A DNA stretch of 64,000 bases from Lepus europaeus (Eukaryota > Chordata > Mammalia > Lagomorpha > Leporidae), in NCBI RefSeq assembly GCF_033115175.1, contig NC_084836.1, forward strand, positions 66,902,797 through 66,966,796. The letters run 5' to 3'. How positions within the stretch are numbered: the first letter of the stretch is position 1; each line of letters begins with the position of its first letter. Shown here piece by piece: positions 11,373 to 22,075 of this stretch. A program made the position numbers and the translations under genes. A model generated the notes under the pieces. It made no database searches. It was given only the letters and a program-made list of their open reading frames with translations, and was not told the DNA's origin.

Positions 11373-12355
11373 CCCCCACCTCCTCCACCTCTGACGCGGG
11401 AGAGGGTAAGAAACGTAGGGCTCATAGTTCACAAGGGCCACAGTGCCTACCCCCCACCATGCTTCTGCTTCCGGAACCAACTCCCAAATTCTTCCCTAAG
11501 TTAGGACCACCCTGCGCTCCCACAGGCCCAGAGCCCTCCCTAGGGTCCCACTGCCTGCTGTGCCTCTGGTCCCCCCCTCGCCAGCTCACACCCTGCAGTC
11601 ACTGACCTGACACCCACCATGCCAGAGGCAGGCACACCCCAGATACACCAGCCCACCACTAGAGAGCGACCACGGGGGACACTATGCACCCTCACCAAGG
11701 CTTCCATTTCCTTGTCTGAAACCTGGGAGGGTCCAGTGGATGGCTAAGGTCCCTGCCTGGCCCCTCACCTATCCTGGGCCATCTTCCCTGCTCACTACTG
11801 GGTCTCCCTGCCTCAACAGGCTAGGAGGACCAGATAGGAGGATCCGAAGGAGCCCAAGGAACTCCCCTGGAGGCGGGCCGAAGAGTGTGTGCAAGGAAGC
11901 CTCCCTGCCCATCCCCCACCTGCCCGGCCTCTGAGCCCTAGCCACCCACCTTGCTTATAGCTCTCCCCAACCCCCAGCAGGAAATGAAAAGGATACAGGA
12001 AATTGCACCTTAAATCCCCCAGCTCCTGGCTCCCTCCAGCAAGCCAGGGAGCCGGGGACAGGCTCACAGGGGAGGGAGGCTTTCTCTGTTTGCAATTAGT
12101 AAGACCTGGGGAGGAGCCGGCACTCTGCACAGGAGCCCCTCCCACCAAACAGCTAAGCGGGTTATCCAAAAATGCTGTGCTGGCCATAGCCTTTTGGGGT
12201 TTGGGGAGAAGGAACCAGTGAGACTTCTGGCCTAGGGAGGTGTGATTCACAGCGCCACCTGTAGCCAGGATCCGGAGTGTGCAGTGGATGGTGGGGGGTG
12301 GGGGCAGAAGACCCTCCAGGAGCAAAACCCACCGGGCCCACCCCACACCCATGGA
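11373..12355. other. Unique GC-rich sequence
   Basis: C-rich single-copy DNA; no repeat, exon or RNA gene recognised. Confidence 0.3.
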
Positions 12356-12615
12356 CACTTAGGAGGTTAATAAAGTTCAGAACATTCAGGGCTTAGAGGT
12401 AATTAAAGCCAGGAGCTGGGCCATTACATTTCTTCTCCTTCCTCCCTTTCCTTCCCTCCCCCTACCACACACGGGCACATCTTTTATAAAAGACATTGAA
12501 CCAGGCCCTGGACTTTAGATAATACCGCCACTAAGGAGATGGGCTTAATTTCAGCCAAAGAAAGCCTTTAGAAAAGATTTCTTCAGTAACTGCTAAGACA
12601 AATGAGAAATGTGAT
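12356..12615. promoter_or_regulatory. Candidate conserved noncoding element
   Basis: AT-rich block with 'ggttaataaagttcag', 'gaggtaattaaagcc', 'cttttataaaagac' (a palindrome with HOX13-type TTTAT), 'tttagataatacc' and 'gcttaatttcagcc'. The composition contrasts with the flanks and no repeat family fits. Confidence 0.4.
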
Positions 12616-12642
12616 AGAATCTCCACGGATTCACATTCCCCA

Positions 12643-12688
<46 letters not shown>

Positions 12689-12692
12689 CAAA
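12643..12692. repeat. (CT)n(CA)n compound microsatellite
   Basis: About 12 CT units run directly into about 11 CA units. Confidence 0.95.
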
Positions 12693-12984
12693 CAGGAAAA
12701 GCAAAGCCCTGTCTCATTTTCCTGGGGGGTTGGCCTCCAGGTGACGGGTCCCACACCACGGGGCAGAACAGTCTCTGGGAATCAGGAAAATGCCGCCACG
12801 ACCACCACTCCGCAGCCCTGAGCTCCTGGAGGGAAAGGTGTGTCCCCCGGGTCCCCTCCAGGCCCCCTCCCCGGGCCCACAAGGCACAGGAGAATTACAC
12901 AAGTAGGCTAAAGTCCCCCACCCCACCCCACCCCAGACCCCCAGCCTGGAGTCTTCCCTCCAGCACTCCAGGCTTAGAAGGTGG

Positions 12985-13150
12985 ACAGGGGGCCCGCATC
13001 ATGGCAGAGGGTAAAGCCATATGGGCACCAGTTTGAGCCTAGCTGCTCCACCTCCGATCCAACTCCCTGTTGATATGCCTGGGAAAGCAGTGGAGGGTGG
13101 CCCAAGTGCTTGGGTCCCTGCACCCATGTGGGAGACCTGGAAGAAGCTTG
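12985..13150 (+). repeat. CSINE, truncated at the 3' side
   Basis: 'gggcccgcatcatggcag' through 'gggagacctggaagaagctt'. The 3' half and A-tail are absent, replaced by unrelated sequence. Confidence 0.8.
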
Positions 13151-13404
13151 GAGGGGGCACCAAGGGCTTGGGAAGAGAAAGGCTGAGGTCCCCAGATACA
13201 CCAGCCCAGGTGGTGCCCAGCTCAGGCACCAGGTCCCCAGCAGGAATGGGGAGAACACCCAGGCAGAAGGCAGGTACCAACACTGAAGATGAGGGTGGTT
13301 TTTCGAAGCCCAACACATTTAGATTCATCAATCTACGACAGCACCGCCCTCCTCTTGCATAAGTCTCACTTCATCCTCCATAACAAACCACGAACGCCAG
13401 GATT

Positions 13405-13530
13405 AGAACTGTCACGTTCTGGATAATGAAACTAAGAGAAGTTAAGTAACTTGCCTTGGGTCACAGAGCTGGCCAACAGCCAGGAGCCAAGCCACTGCAT
13501 CCTGGTGCCAGCTCCTGCAGGTGCTGCCCT
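13405..13530 (-). repeat. MIR fragment
   Basis: The string 'aagttaagtaacttgcc', followed by 'gggtcacagagct', is the core of MIR in reverse orientation. Confidence 0.75.
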
Positions 13531-14580
13531 AGGAAGAAGCCAGAAGCAGACAGGATGGAAGCCCCGCCTCCCAGGACCCCTGCTGTCCAGCTGAGCAGGT
13601 GAACTTGTCCCGGGCCTTATCTGGGAAATGGGGAAGTCACAGCTCACCCCCTGAAAGGGGAAGGCCAGATCATTTGTCAAAGACTTTGTACGGTGATAAT
13701 GCTACAATAATTTAATAGATGGGAGCAGGGGGCAGAGGGGGCCAGGACAGAGGTCTCAAAGCCTTGGCCCCTGCCCCAGCCTGCCCCAGGCCCGCCTTGT
13801 CTCCCTCTCCTGCCTTCCGGCTGCTGGCGCCCACATTTCATAGCCTCAACAGCTGTCTCCACCCAGCCGTGGTTCACTAGCCCATGAAATCCAGGCTCAT
13901 CCATCCTCGCTCCATCCTACGAGGACACGCCGGCTGCCCAGGGTCCTGCCTGCCCACTCCCAGAGCCCTGTGGGGCTACCGCAGTGGGACACTCCATGCT
14001 GCTGTCCTACACTTACGCCACCACCGTCATCCCATCATGGGAGCCCTCAGGCCCTCCTAGGGACAGTCCGCCCTGCCACACCCTGCCTCCTCCATCCCTC
14101 AGCCTCCCCACATGCACACCTACACGCTTCTGCTCACACCGGCCCCCTAGGCCACCCCAGGAGGGTGCTAACTCCCCCTCCCAGTGCCAACTAAAGCCAT
14201 CTGCCTTCCCTTGGTTATACCCTGTCTCCCTGATGTCACAGGCTCAGCGCTTGTCCCCTGGCTCCCAGCCACACCCTCCACAGGGGGAGTTCCTGGGTGG
14301 GAGGGCTCTGTGGCTCTCAGGTACCAGCCTCATCTTACCACCAGCCCAGGAGCTCCCTCGGGCAGGCCCACGCAGCGCTACTGCCTCTAATCTGCCTCCC
14401 AGCACCCAGCACCAAGGACACAGAGTGGGTGATCTGTGCCACCGCACTGATCCTACCTTTCAGGAGGGAACTGAGGTTATGAGACTGGAGCAGGGAATTC
14501 TGGGCCCACGATTTGCTCCCTAAGGTGTGAGTGTCAGGGGGCAGGCAGGTGGAGGAACCCATCTCCAGCGCAGAAATCAC
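13531..14580. other. Unique C-rich sequence
   Basis: A short AT-rich patch at 13683-13722 ('ggtgataatgctacaataat') may be a small regulatory island. Otherwise nothing is recognised. Confidence 0.3.
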
Positions 14581-14607
14581 GTGTGTGTGTGCGCGCGCGC
14601 ACGTGTG
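14580..14607. repeat. (GT)n(GC)n short repeat
   Basis: Alternating purine-pyrimidine 'gtgtgtgtgtgcgcgcgcgc' and on; potential Z-DNA. Confidence 0.85.
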
Positions 14608-14884
14608 AGACAGACATGAACGGAGGGGAGAGGACAGAGGCCTGTAGTTCCAAGGGGCTGGTCCCTGTCTGGATATGGGGGTCCTGGGCAAGCTGGGCTC
14701 CTCAGCCCACTGCAGCCCCCAGTAGGACCCAGCGCCCTGACCCCACCTCTGCAGCCGGTGTGGGCACAGCTGGAACAAACAGGATGGATCCCGCCTGTAT
14801 CTATCCACAGCCTCCCAGACCCCGAGGTTCCGGGCTCGGGTTTGTTTCTGAAATCCTCCCTCCCCGCTTTGTATGAACAGCTTG

Positions 14885-15125
14885 TCATTTGTTTATTTAT
14901 TTGAGACAGAGTTAAGCTCCCACCCACTGGCTCACTCCCCAAATGCTCCCTTAATTCAGGTCTCCCCCGTGGGTGCAGTGCCCCTTGCAAGAAGCTGGAA
15001 CAGAGAATGGAGCCAAGACTGAAGCCCAGGCACTCCCACGCAGGATGTTGGGGGAGGCGGGTACTCAAAGACTGATATGGGCTGCAGGTCTCCCAGCTGG
15101 GGCCGTAACCAGGAAGCCAAACACC
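14885..15125 (-). repeat. CSINE, old
   Basis: 'gtttatttatttgagacaga', 'ctggctcactccccaaatg' and 'gactgaagcccaggcac' in minus-strand order; strongly diverged. Confidence 0.75.
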
Positions 15126-15422
15126 TGCGCCTGGTCCCCACGTGGTCCAGCCGGCTGGTCCCGGGTTCCCCGCATCCTGTGGCTCAGTGCAATCTCATAC
15201 AGCCTTCCTTCAGACTCTCCCCAGCATCCGCGGGGGTCAGGCCTTACGGCATGGGTAAGGTGGAACCAAACCAAGTCCAGATTTTTCGTCATTCGGGGGG
15301 CGATGTAGCCCTTAACTTCCAGTGTCTCAAAATGCCAGGCTAGGAAGATGGAGGAGGAGATCAAAGAATGGCAAAAGGGAGAGAGGCCAGTAAGAGCTAA
15401 TGTGTATTGATTGAGTACATAC

Positions 15423-15751
15423 TTGGGGCCAGTGCTGCGGCATAGTGGGTAAGGCCACCACCTGCAGTGCCGGCATCCCATATGGGCGCCGGTTCGAGTC
15501 CTGGCTGCTCCTCTTCCGCTCCAGCTCTCTGCTGTGGCCTGGGAAAGCACTGGAGGATGCCCAAGTCCTTGGGCCCCTGCACCTGTGTGGGAGACCCAGA
15601 AGAAGCTCCTGGCTCCTGGCTTCGGATCAGTGCAGCTCTGGCCGTTGCAACCAATGGGGGAGTGAACCATCGGATAGAAGACCTCTCTCTCTCTCTGCCT
15701 CAGTCTCTCTGTAACTCTGCCTTTTAAACAGATACATAAATATATATTTTT
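15423..15751 (+). repeat. CSINE, first of a tandem pair
   Basis: Nearly full-length, with 'ggttcgagtcctggctgc' and a tail 'cagatacataaatatat'. The pair is flanked by attgagtacatac (15410-15422) and attaagtacatac (16081-16093). Confidence 0.9.
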
Positions 15752-16080
15752 TAGGCCAGCGCCATGGCTCACTAGGCTAATCCTCCACCTGTGGCACCGG
15801 CACACTGGGTTCTAGTCCTGGTCGGGGTGCCGGATTCTGTCCCGGTTGCTCCTCTTCCAGTCCAGCTCTCTGCTGTGGCCCTGGAGTGCAGTGGAGGATG
15901 GCCCAAGTGCTTGGGCCCTGCACCTGCATGGGAGACCAGGAGAAGCACCTGGCTCCTGGCTTCGGATCAGCGCGCCAGCTGCAGCAGCCATTGGGGGATG
16001 AACCAACGGCAAAGGAAGACCTTTCTCTCTGTCTCTCACTGTCCACTCTGCCTGTCAAAAACATATATATATGTATTTTA
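15752..16080 (+). repeat. CSINE2-like copy inserted in the tail of the preceding SINE
   Basis: Starts 'aggccagcgccatggctcac', has 'tctagtcctggtcgggg' and ends 'cactgtccactctgcctgtc'. It shares the outer duplication with the element before it. Confidence 0.9.
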
Positions 16081-16109
16081 ATTAAGTACATACCAAGTGC
16101 CACTCACGT

Positions 16110-16240
16110 TACTTCCCCATCACAGCGCTAATCTCACAACAGTTCCGGAAGCCCCTAGAATCAGTTCCTACACCAGGCAGATGAGCGAGCTCAAATTACA
16201 GAGCTACATGGGGAAGAACAGGGCTGGGATTCAAATTCAG
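16110..16240 (-). repeat. MIR-like fragment
   Basis: 'agagctacatggggaagaac', then 'gggctgggattcaaattcag', is the reverse of the 5' half of MIR. Confidence 0.55.
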
Positions 16241-16321
16241 CCTAAGACCCCCACCCCACCCCCGCACTCAGAACCAGGGACGTCCTGGCAGACAGAGCCA
16301 GCCAGCTATGCCTGCAGCTTC

Positions 16322-16410
16322 GCAAAAAAAAATAAATAAATAAATACAGAAATAAATTAACGCGTAAGCGCGTAAAAATAAAACAATAAATTTAAAAATA
16401 CAAATGAAGC
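16322..16410. repeat. A-rich / (TAAA)n low-complexity tract
   Basis: AAATAAATAAATA-type sequence with an embedded 'cgcgtaagcgcgt' palindrome at 16361-16373. Confidence 0.7.
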
Positions 16411-16539
16411 AGAGGAAGAAACAAATTCAAATTCATAGGCTCCGTGAGTGGATCCAGAAAAAACCTTGTTGGTAGAGGGCAGAAGCAGGGACACCCTAAA
16501 AACAAACAGCAAGGCGGAAGGTGGAAGGGTCGCAGGGAG

Positions 16540-17470
16540 CGGCTGGGCGCAGAGACCAGGCTCGGGGAAGCTGCGGCGGCCGCGGGCGGCGGTGCGAAAG
16601 AAGCAGCTACCGGGTCTAAGTCGGTAAAAGCCGGAGGCGCCGGCAGGCGGGCGCCGAGCGGAAAGTGTGCATCCCGGGCGCACGGCGAAAGCCGCGGGCA
16701 CTGCGGCAACCAGGGGGAGTGAGGGCTGGAGGCAGCGGGGCGCGGAGCAGCAGTGGTCGGCCGGCCGCTCTGGCGTGGGAGGGCCCCGTGCAGCCCAAGG
16801 ACACCGAGGAAGGCAGATGGTCGGCGCAAGAACGGGGGCGCGCACCGGCCCTGCCAAGCCGCCCCCCGGAGAGCGCTGTCCTCACCCCGGCCGCCCCCGC
16901 TCGGCGCCCCGCACACCCCCGGTGCACTCGCGGCCTCGGCCCAGCCCCGGCCCGGCTCGGCGCAGGCATGAAATTGGCTGCGGCCGTAATGAGCGCGCGG
17001 CGCGCGGAGGAGGCTGAGGGCCCGCCAGGGAGCCGTGCGCGCCTCGTTTAGCTTGTTTATTGTTCAGGCCTAATTAAAACGTTCCACCGCGCTGCGTTCA
17101 CATCCGCCCCCCGCTAATGAATTCTCGGCCGCCGGGCGATCTCCTCCGCGACCGCCGCGGGCCGGAAGAGGGGTGGGAGGCGGCGGGGCTGGGGAAGCAG
17201 TGAGAGGGGACACCCCCGCGCATGCACCCTGCAGCCGTGGGCGCCCAGGTCGGAGCAGGCGCTTGGAGAGGATGGAAGGCAGGGGTCAGGGGCGAGAGGT
17301 CGCGAGCGAGCGTGCATGCCTGGTGTGCCAGGGAGGACGTGTGCGCAAGAGCGCACCTGCTCCGTGGAGCGCGCCCCCGCCGAGCGCCCGTGCGCGCCGG
17401 GTTGGGGTCTGTCTGGCCGTCTGGCCCTCTAGCTGTTTACGCCCGTGTCTCTCGCAGGCGGAGGCCGCGT
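16540..17470. promoter_or_regulatory. CpG island without a recognisable protein gene
   Basis: High GC with frequent CpG (for example 'ctgcggcggccgcgggcggc' near 16571). It contains a TAAT-rich core at 17050-17125. No exon of a known protein is visible; the overlapping open frames are all GC artefacts. In human the CALCOCO1-HOXC13 interval carries noncoding transcription (CISTR is one candidate to test), so a lncRNA promoter or Polycomb-bound island is plausible. Confidence 0.65.
17045..17130. promoter_or_regulatory. Candidate conserved core inside the CpG island
   Basis: 'gcttgtttattgttcaggcc', then 'taattaaaacgttcc' and 'gctaatgaattctc'. It combines a forkhead-like TGTTTATTG, a TAATTA and a TAATGA in about 80 bp within very GC-rich DNA. 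Confidence 0.4.
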
Positions 17471-17643
17471 GGGGGCTTACAATGTTTCTGGGCTCTCTGG
17501 CGGTGGCTGTTTACTGTTTTTGCTGTCTGCCTCCTCGTCACGACCTCTGCGAGGGCAGATGGAGTCAGTGGAGGGAGAGAGACAGACGGCGGTGCTTGGG
17601 CAACGAGGACTCCCCACCGGCCCCACTCCTCCAGCCACGAAGA

Positions 17644-17649
17644 CACGCG

Positions 17650-17681
<32 letters not shown>

Positions 17682-17682
17682 C
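17644..17682. repeat. (CG)n(CA)n compound microsatellite
   Basis: 'cacgcgcgcgcgcgcacaca' continues as CA repeat; a strong Z-DNA candidate just past the CpG island. Confidence 0.93.
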
Positions 17683-17875
17683 GCTGCCCTCTGCGTGCAG
17701 CCAAATAAAACGCAAAAAAACAAGGAACCGAGGTACAGTGGGACACAGGACCACATGGAAACACGAATGAATCGAGGCGCTCAGACATAGCCACATGGCG
17801 ATCAGAGGCACAGATGGAGAGACAGCCTGGGGCACAAAGCCACATGGCACAAAGCCACTTGGATGTCCAGGCCCC

Positions 17876-17915
17876 TACACACACTCTCTCTCACACACAC
17901 ACACACACACACGAG
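17876..17915. repeat. (CT)n(CA)n microsatellite
   Basis: 'acactctctctcacacacac' continues as CA repeat. The flanking 17690-18600 is unique with CA-biased strings and nothing else identified. Confidence 0.9.
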
Positions 17916-18618
17916 TACACACCTACCCAGATAACTGGGACAGGTAGGGACACCTTCCAGCCAGTCCCCTTCTCCCCGCCCACCTTCAAAACCTGCCTCC
18001 ACACTCCGCTGCCATTCCTCTTCATGCTGGGTCTGAAACCCAGTTCCTTCCAGGTCACCAAGGCGCCCTCAGCCTCAGCACCAACCCTCTTCCCTCCCAT
18101 GCCCCGCTCATAGCTCCCCTCCTCCAGGCAGCCTTCCCTGATGAACTAACTTGGCCTGGCCAAGGATCTGTGCTGCGGGGGAGTCACTCTACACCCATCA
18201 GCTTTATGTGGGCAGGGAGGAGGTTGGTGGTTGGTGAGCTCCCCAAGGGCAGGACCCCAGATGAGCACAGACTCCCGCAAAATGCCAGGCCTCACCCCTG
18301 CAAGTGCCAGGCTGGGAGCACCACTCCTGCTTATAGCAGTCGGCTGGGCCTCACGCGACCTCTGAGTGGTTCTCTTCTGTCGAAAGCTGAACGGCCTTTC
18401 GGAGCGGCAGGGGGAGGGCGCCCCTCACTCCAGCTTCCCACGGCCACCCTGGCCCTAACCGCACATGCTGTTCCGCAGCCGGTCCTCACCAGGTTCTCCA
18501 GCTTCGGCTCCTAACACCCAGCTCTGCCTGGAAATGAGATCCCCCCTTGCCGGATGAGAGTCAGCCTCTGTAGGGCACGCTGGGAGGGGCACTGCAGGCT
18601 CCGAGGATGCCCCCCCCC

Positions 18619-18641
18619 CAGAGAGAGAGAGAGAGAGAGCG
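18619..18641. repeat. (GA)n short repeat
   Basis: About nine GA units after a C run at 18609-18618. Confidence 0.85.
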
Positions 18642-19013
18642 AGCCGGGAGTGACCAGAGTGGAGCTGCACGCAGCAGGGGCCGCAGGGCTGCGTTGGAGA
18701 CAGAGGCTCGGAACGGTCTTTGCACTAAACCCCAAAGAGGGGGGACAAGGTCACCCTAAAAACAAAAAGGCCTCATTTTCTGCCTCCCCAACACAGCTTG
18801 CAGGGCTGCTTCCTCCAGAGACAGGTGCCCAGCCTGCTCTTCCCCCCCACTCCCCAGGTCCTTAGCCTGCTGCCTTCCCCCTCCACGGCCACCAGCCCCT
18901 AGGGCCTGCCGCCCTGCCCAGCCCTGTCGCACACACCTCACCCCACCCCATCTTCCTCTACCTCTGTCTTCTCCCACTGCCCCGTCCGTCTTTCTACTCC
19001 ATTGTCTAGTACC

Positions 19014-19019
19014 GATCTC

Positions 19020-19055
<36 letters not shown>

Positions 19056-19086
19056 CCTCTCTCTCCTTTTTTTTTGGGGGGGGGGC
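19014..19086. repeat. (TC)n tract followed by poly-T and poly-G
   Basis: About 25 CT units with a few CCC interruptions, then T9 and G10. Confidence 0.95.
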
Positions 19087-19189
19087 TCTGCCATCTCTTT
19101 TCCTGTATCTCACTTCCCTCTCTGTTCTCTGCCCCACGCCTTGCCAGGATCGCTCAGGGCTGTACTGTAGGGGAACCGCCCTGCTCTTG

Positions 19190-20420
19190 CCCACTCACCA
19201 GCTTCTCCTCCCGCGGGGTGCTGGGAGGCCCGCAGCGCCCCCGACGCACCCAGCGCCTGCATCCCCGCTCTGCCTGCTCCTGCTTGCTGCCCCCACCCCC
19301 ACCCCCACCCCCGGATTCGCCTCTCCTCCCTCCCTGGTCTGCGGCCTTGGGCTCACTTCCCCTGACCTTCCCAGCCCCGGGTGCGTGTGTCCATGTGTCT
19401 GGGCTCTGGGTCTGGGACTCGGCCTCCCCGCACCCCGGGGGGGCCTGGGCCCACGTGCTGCCTCAGGCCGGTCCCTGCCGTGGCATCTGCAGCCTGTCTG
19501 TCCCCGTGTCCTCTCATCCCCAGGGTGCCGGGACCACTGTGCCTCCTTGGCCCCGCGCGGTGTGCGTGTCCGTCTCCCTGGCCCCTGCCTGCCCCGCCCC
19601 GCCCCGCAGGTACCCGGACGGAGCCCACGGGGGAGGGGCGGGCGGCCTTTGTGTGGAAGATTGACGGCGGCGGCGCAGCCTCCGCAGCGCTCATTAGGAT
19701 GCGGCGCGGGCTCCGACTGCAGCACCGGCCTGCCCGCGCGCTCCCGCGGCCGCTCGGGGTGGGCGGCGGCCCCCGCCCCAGTGCCGGGCCTGGAAGCGCC
19801 CCTCTCCCTTGGGTCCCCGCATGTCCTAAGACTGGGAGAGTGGGGGCGCGGCGGGAGGTCGGGGGTGGGAACAGAAGGGGCCCGGGAACGGTGCGCCCCG
19901 GCTTGCGCCGCTCAGCAGCCCCTGGCCCCCTCCTCACCCTGACCCCTGGAGCCAGGGGGCCCGCGTGCCCTCTGCGACCCCCCCTCGAAGCACCTGTGAG
20001 CCTTATGGGAGCGGGCAGCTCCGGGCACCAGCCTCGGCGGGCCTCTGCTCCCGCAAGTGAGCCTCCCCGTGCCCAGCTCGCCCCTGCCCCGTCCTGCGGT
20101 GCAGACCGCCAACCCCAGACCTCCCAACTGCGGCCCTCGCGGCCGCCGCAGGGCTCCCCGCCCCCCCCCCCCCGCCCCCGGGCAGACCACCCCTAGTGAG
20201 CAGGCGGGGAGGCGGCCGAGGGCGGGGTCCCAGAGCCGGCAAATAACAGCACTGTTGGCATCTGTCACGCGCGCCATCTCCCTCCATCATCCCTGTCCCT
20301 GCCTCCCGGCTCCTGCCGATCCATCTCCCCGCCGACGCGCAGGCACGGGGCGCAGGTGCAGCCTCGAGGAAGCCCAGACGCGCGATGCCTGCGCTGTCCC
20401 AGCCCCGGGTGCTCCAGGAG
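19190..20420. promoter_or_regulatory. Second CpG island without a recognisable protein gene
   Basis: C/G-rich with many CpGs. Two short unusual cores stand out: 'gtgtggaagattgacggcgg' with 'gcgctcattaggatgcgg' at about 19650-19705, and 'ggcaaataacagcactgttg' at about 20238. The 'attgac' could be a PBX/MEIS-type half site. A C15-type run lies at 20160-20174. No exon recognised. Confidence 0.6.
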
Positions 20421-21212
20421 CGTCAAAGGGCCCCGGCTTCTGCGAAAATTCCGGCGACAGCAGCTGACGGGGGCTGCAGACGAACCCAAGGAGGGGCGGA
20501 GGGAAATTGCCCCCCCACACACACTGAACGCAGCCCCTTGTCTCCCAGGCACTTGTCCCAAACCCAGAACCTTAACCTTAAGGCAAGAGGCCTAGAGCGT
20601 TAAGTCTCCGGAATATCTTTGCAGTTTTGAGGTCGCTAAGGCCTCCAGAAACCGGGTGAAAAGGGTCGGACCGCTTCTTGTAACGCAGGCGATGTCCACC
20701 AGAGGGCGAGGCGCGCAGCTCTGCCGACTTCCCATCTGAGCTTCTCCGCAGCGACCTGCGAAGGACCCAGTGACCACTAGAGGGCGCCAGAGAACAACGC
20801 TCCCTGCGGAGCCAGACCCAGGCCCTGGACCCTGTGTCTGGAATCCGCCAAGGCCAGGCTGGGCTGGTCTTTAGTTCAAGCAAGAATCTATGAATATGGG
20901 AATTTAGGAAACCTTTCTGGCAATCCTCTCCACCAGCATCGCTGCTCCGGCTCCCTAGCCCCTGAAAGGCCTTCACCCCTAGCCCTCCTACCCCCCACCC
21001 CATTCCCATTCCACTAACACAGGGGACCTGTGTCTTTCCCATCACATCACAGCCAGTGACACCCAAGCCCGACCAGGCTACGGGCCCATCTGGGGTGCAC
21101 ACCAACCAGTAACTGCAGCCAGAACCGGAACCCAGGTTTCTTTGCTTCTCCCAGCATTCTCATTGTGCTGATGGCTGCTCCTGAAATAAAACCATAACTT
21201 GCAGACCCCCAG
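20421..21212. other. Unique sequence, nothing recognised
   Basis: Two short segments, 20698-20712 and 20776-20790, repeat 'ccaccagagggcg' and 'ccactagagggcgc'. Both match the CTCF core CCASYAGRKGGC on the + strand. Otherwise ordinary DNA. Confidence 0.5.
20696..20792 (+). promoter_or_regulatory. Two CTCF-like core motifs, same orientation
   Basis: 'ccaccagagggcgagg' at about 20697-20712 and 'ccactagagggcgcca' at about 20775-20790 fit the CTCF core consensus and point the same way, about 78 bp apart. At the flank of a HOX domain this could be a boundary; binding is inferred only. Confidence 0.5.
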
Positions 21213-21228
21213 GATTAAAACAAATGAT

Positions 21229-21506
21229 AGTGCCAGCGCTGTGGTGTAGGGGTAAAGCCGCCACCTGCAGTGCCTGCATCCCATATGGGCACTGGTTCAA
21301 GTCCCAGCTGCTCCACTTCCGGTCCAGCTCTCTGCTACGGCCTGGGAAAGCAGTAGAAGATGGCCCAAGTCCTTGGGCTCCTGCACCCGCGTGGGAGACC
21401 CAGAAGAAGCTCCTGGCTTCGGATCAGCACAGTTCCAGCTGTTGCGGCCACCTGAGGAGTGAACCAGCAGATGGAAGACCTCTCTCTCTCTCTCTCTCTC
21501 TCTCAA
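21229..21506 (+). repeat. CSINE, complete
   Basis: 'gtgccagcgctgtggtgtag' through (CT)n. A 12-bp duplication attaaaacaaat lies at 21214-21225 and 21507-21518. The A-tail is very short. Confidence 0.92.
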
Positions 21507-21518
21507 ATTAAAACAAAT

Positions 21519-22075
21519 TTGGAAAGGTTTTTAAGCATCAGTGAGGAAGCAACTTCCTTTTCCCCATGAGCCTCTGTTCCTGGTGGCTGCAGGGCCGCTG
21601 GCCGGGGCACCCTCCTCCCCAGGCCAGCCGGGGGTTCTACCACACTGAGAACAGCCCCCCAGCTCTGGCTGCCCCTCCCCTCCGCCACTCTCCCTGGAAC
21701 AGGGGTGGAGGAAGGAGCCCAACTGGGGCTGGGGCATGCGTGTGGACTGGGGGCTTTGGGGCGGAGCTTGTGCCTTCCACACCACTCCCTCCCCTCCTGC
21801 ACCCCTCCCCCCACTCCATGCCATTCCCCCCCAGCACTCTCCCCTTAAAACAAGAAGGCGCCGCGCCCTCTCAAACCCCTCATTCTACCGTTCTCACCCT
21901 AGCAGAAATCTGCAAAAAACAAGTTGCCCCCTCTCTTCCCTCCTCCCCATGCATCTCCTTGACCACTGCGGTTCTGGGGACCCCCCAGGGCAGCCCCATG
22001 CCTTCCCCAGCGTCCGGGAAGCACCAGCGCCCCCTCCCTGCCAGGGCTGAGACAAACGCCAGTGGCGCGGGCGCC
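21519..22075. other. Unique C-rich sequence
   Basis: C/T-rich single-copy DNA; no exon or repeat recognised. Confidence 0.3.

Noticed and set aside
19187-20196. Overlapping 251- and 271-residue open frames on +, 176 and 194 on -
   Set aside because: All frames stay open because of the CpG island's lack of stop codons; no frame stands out.
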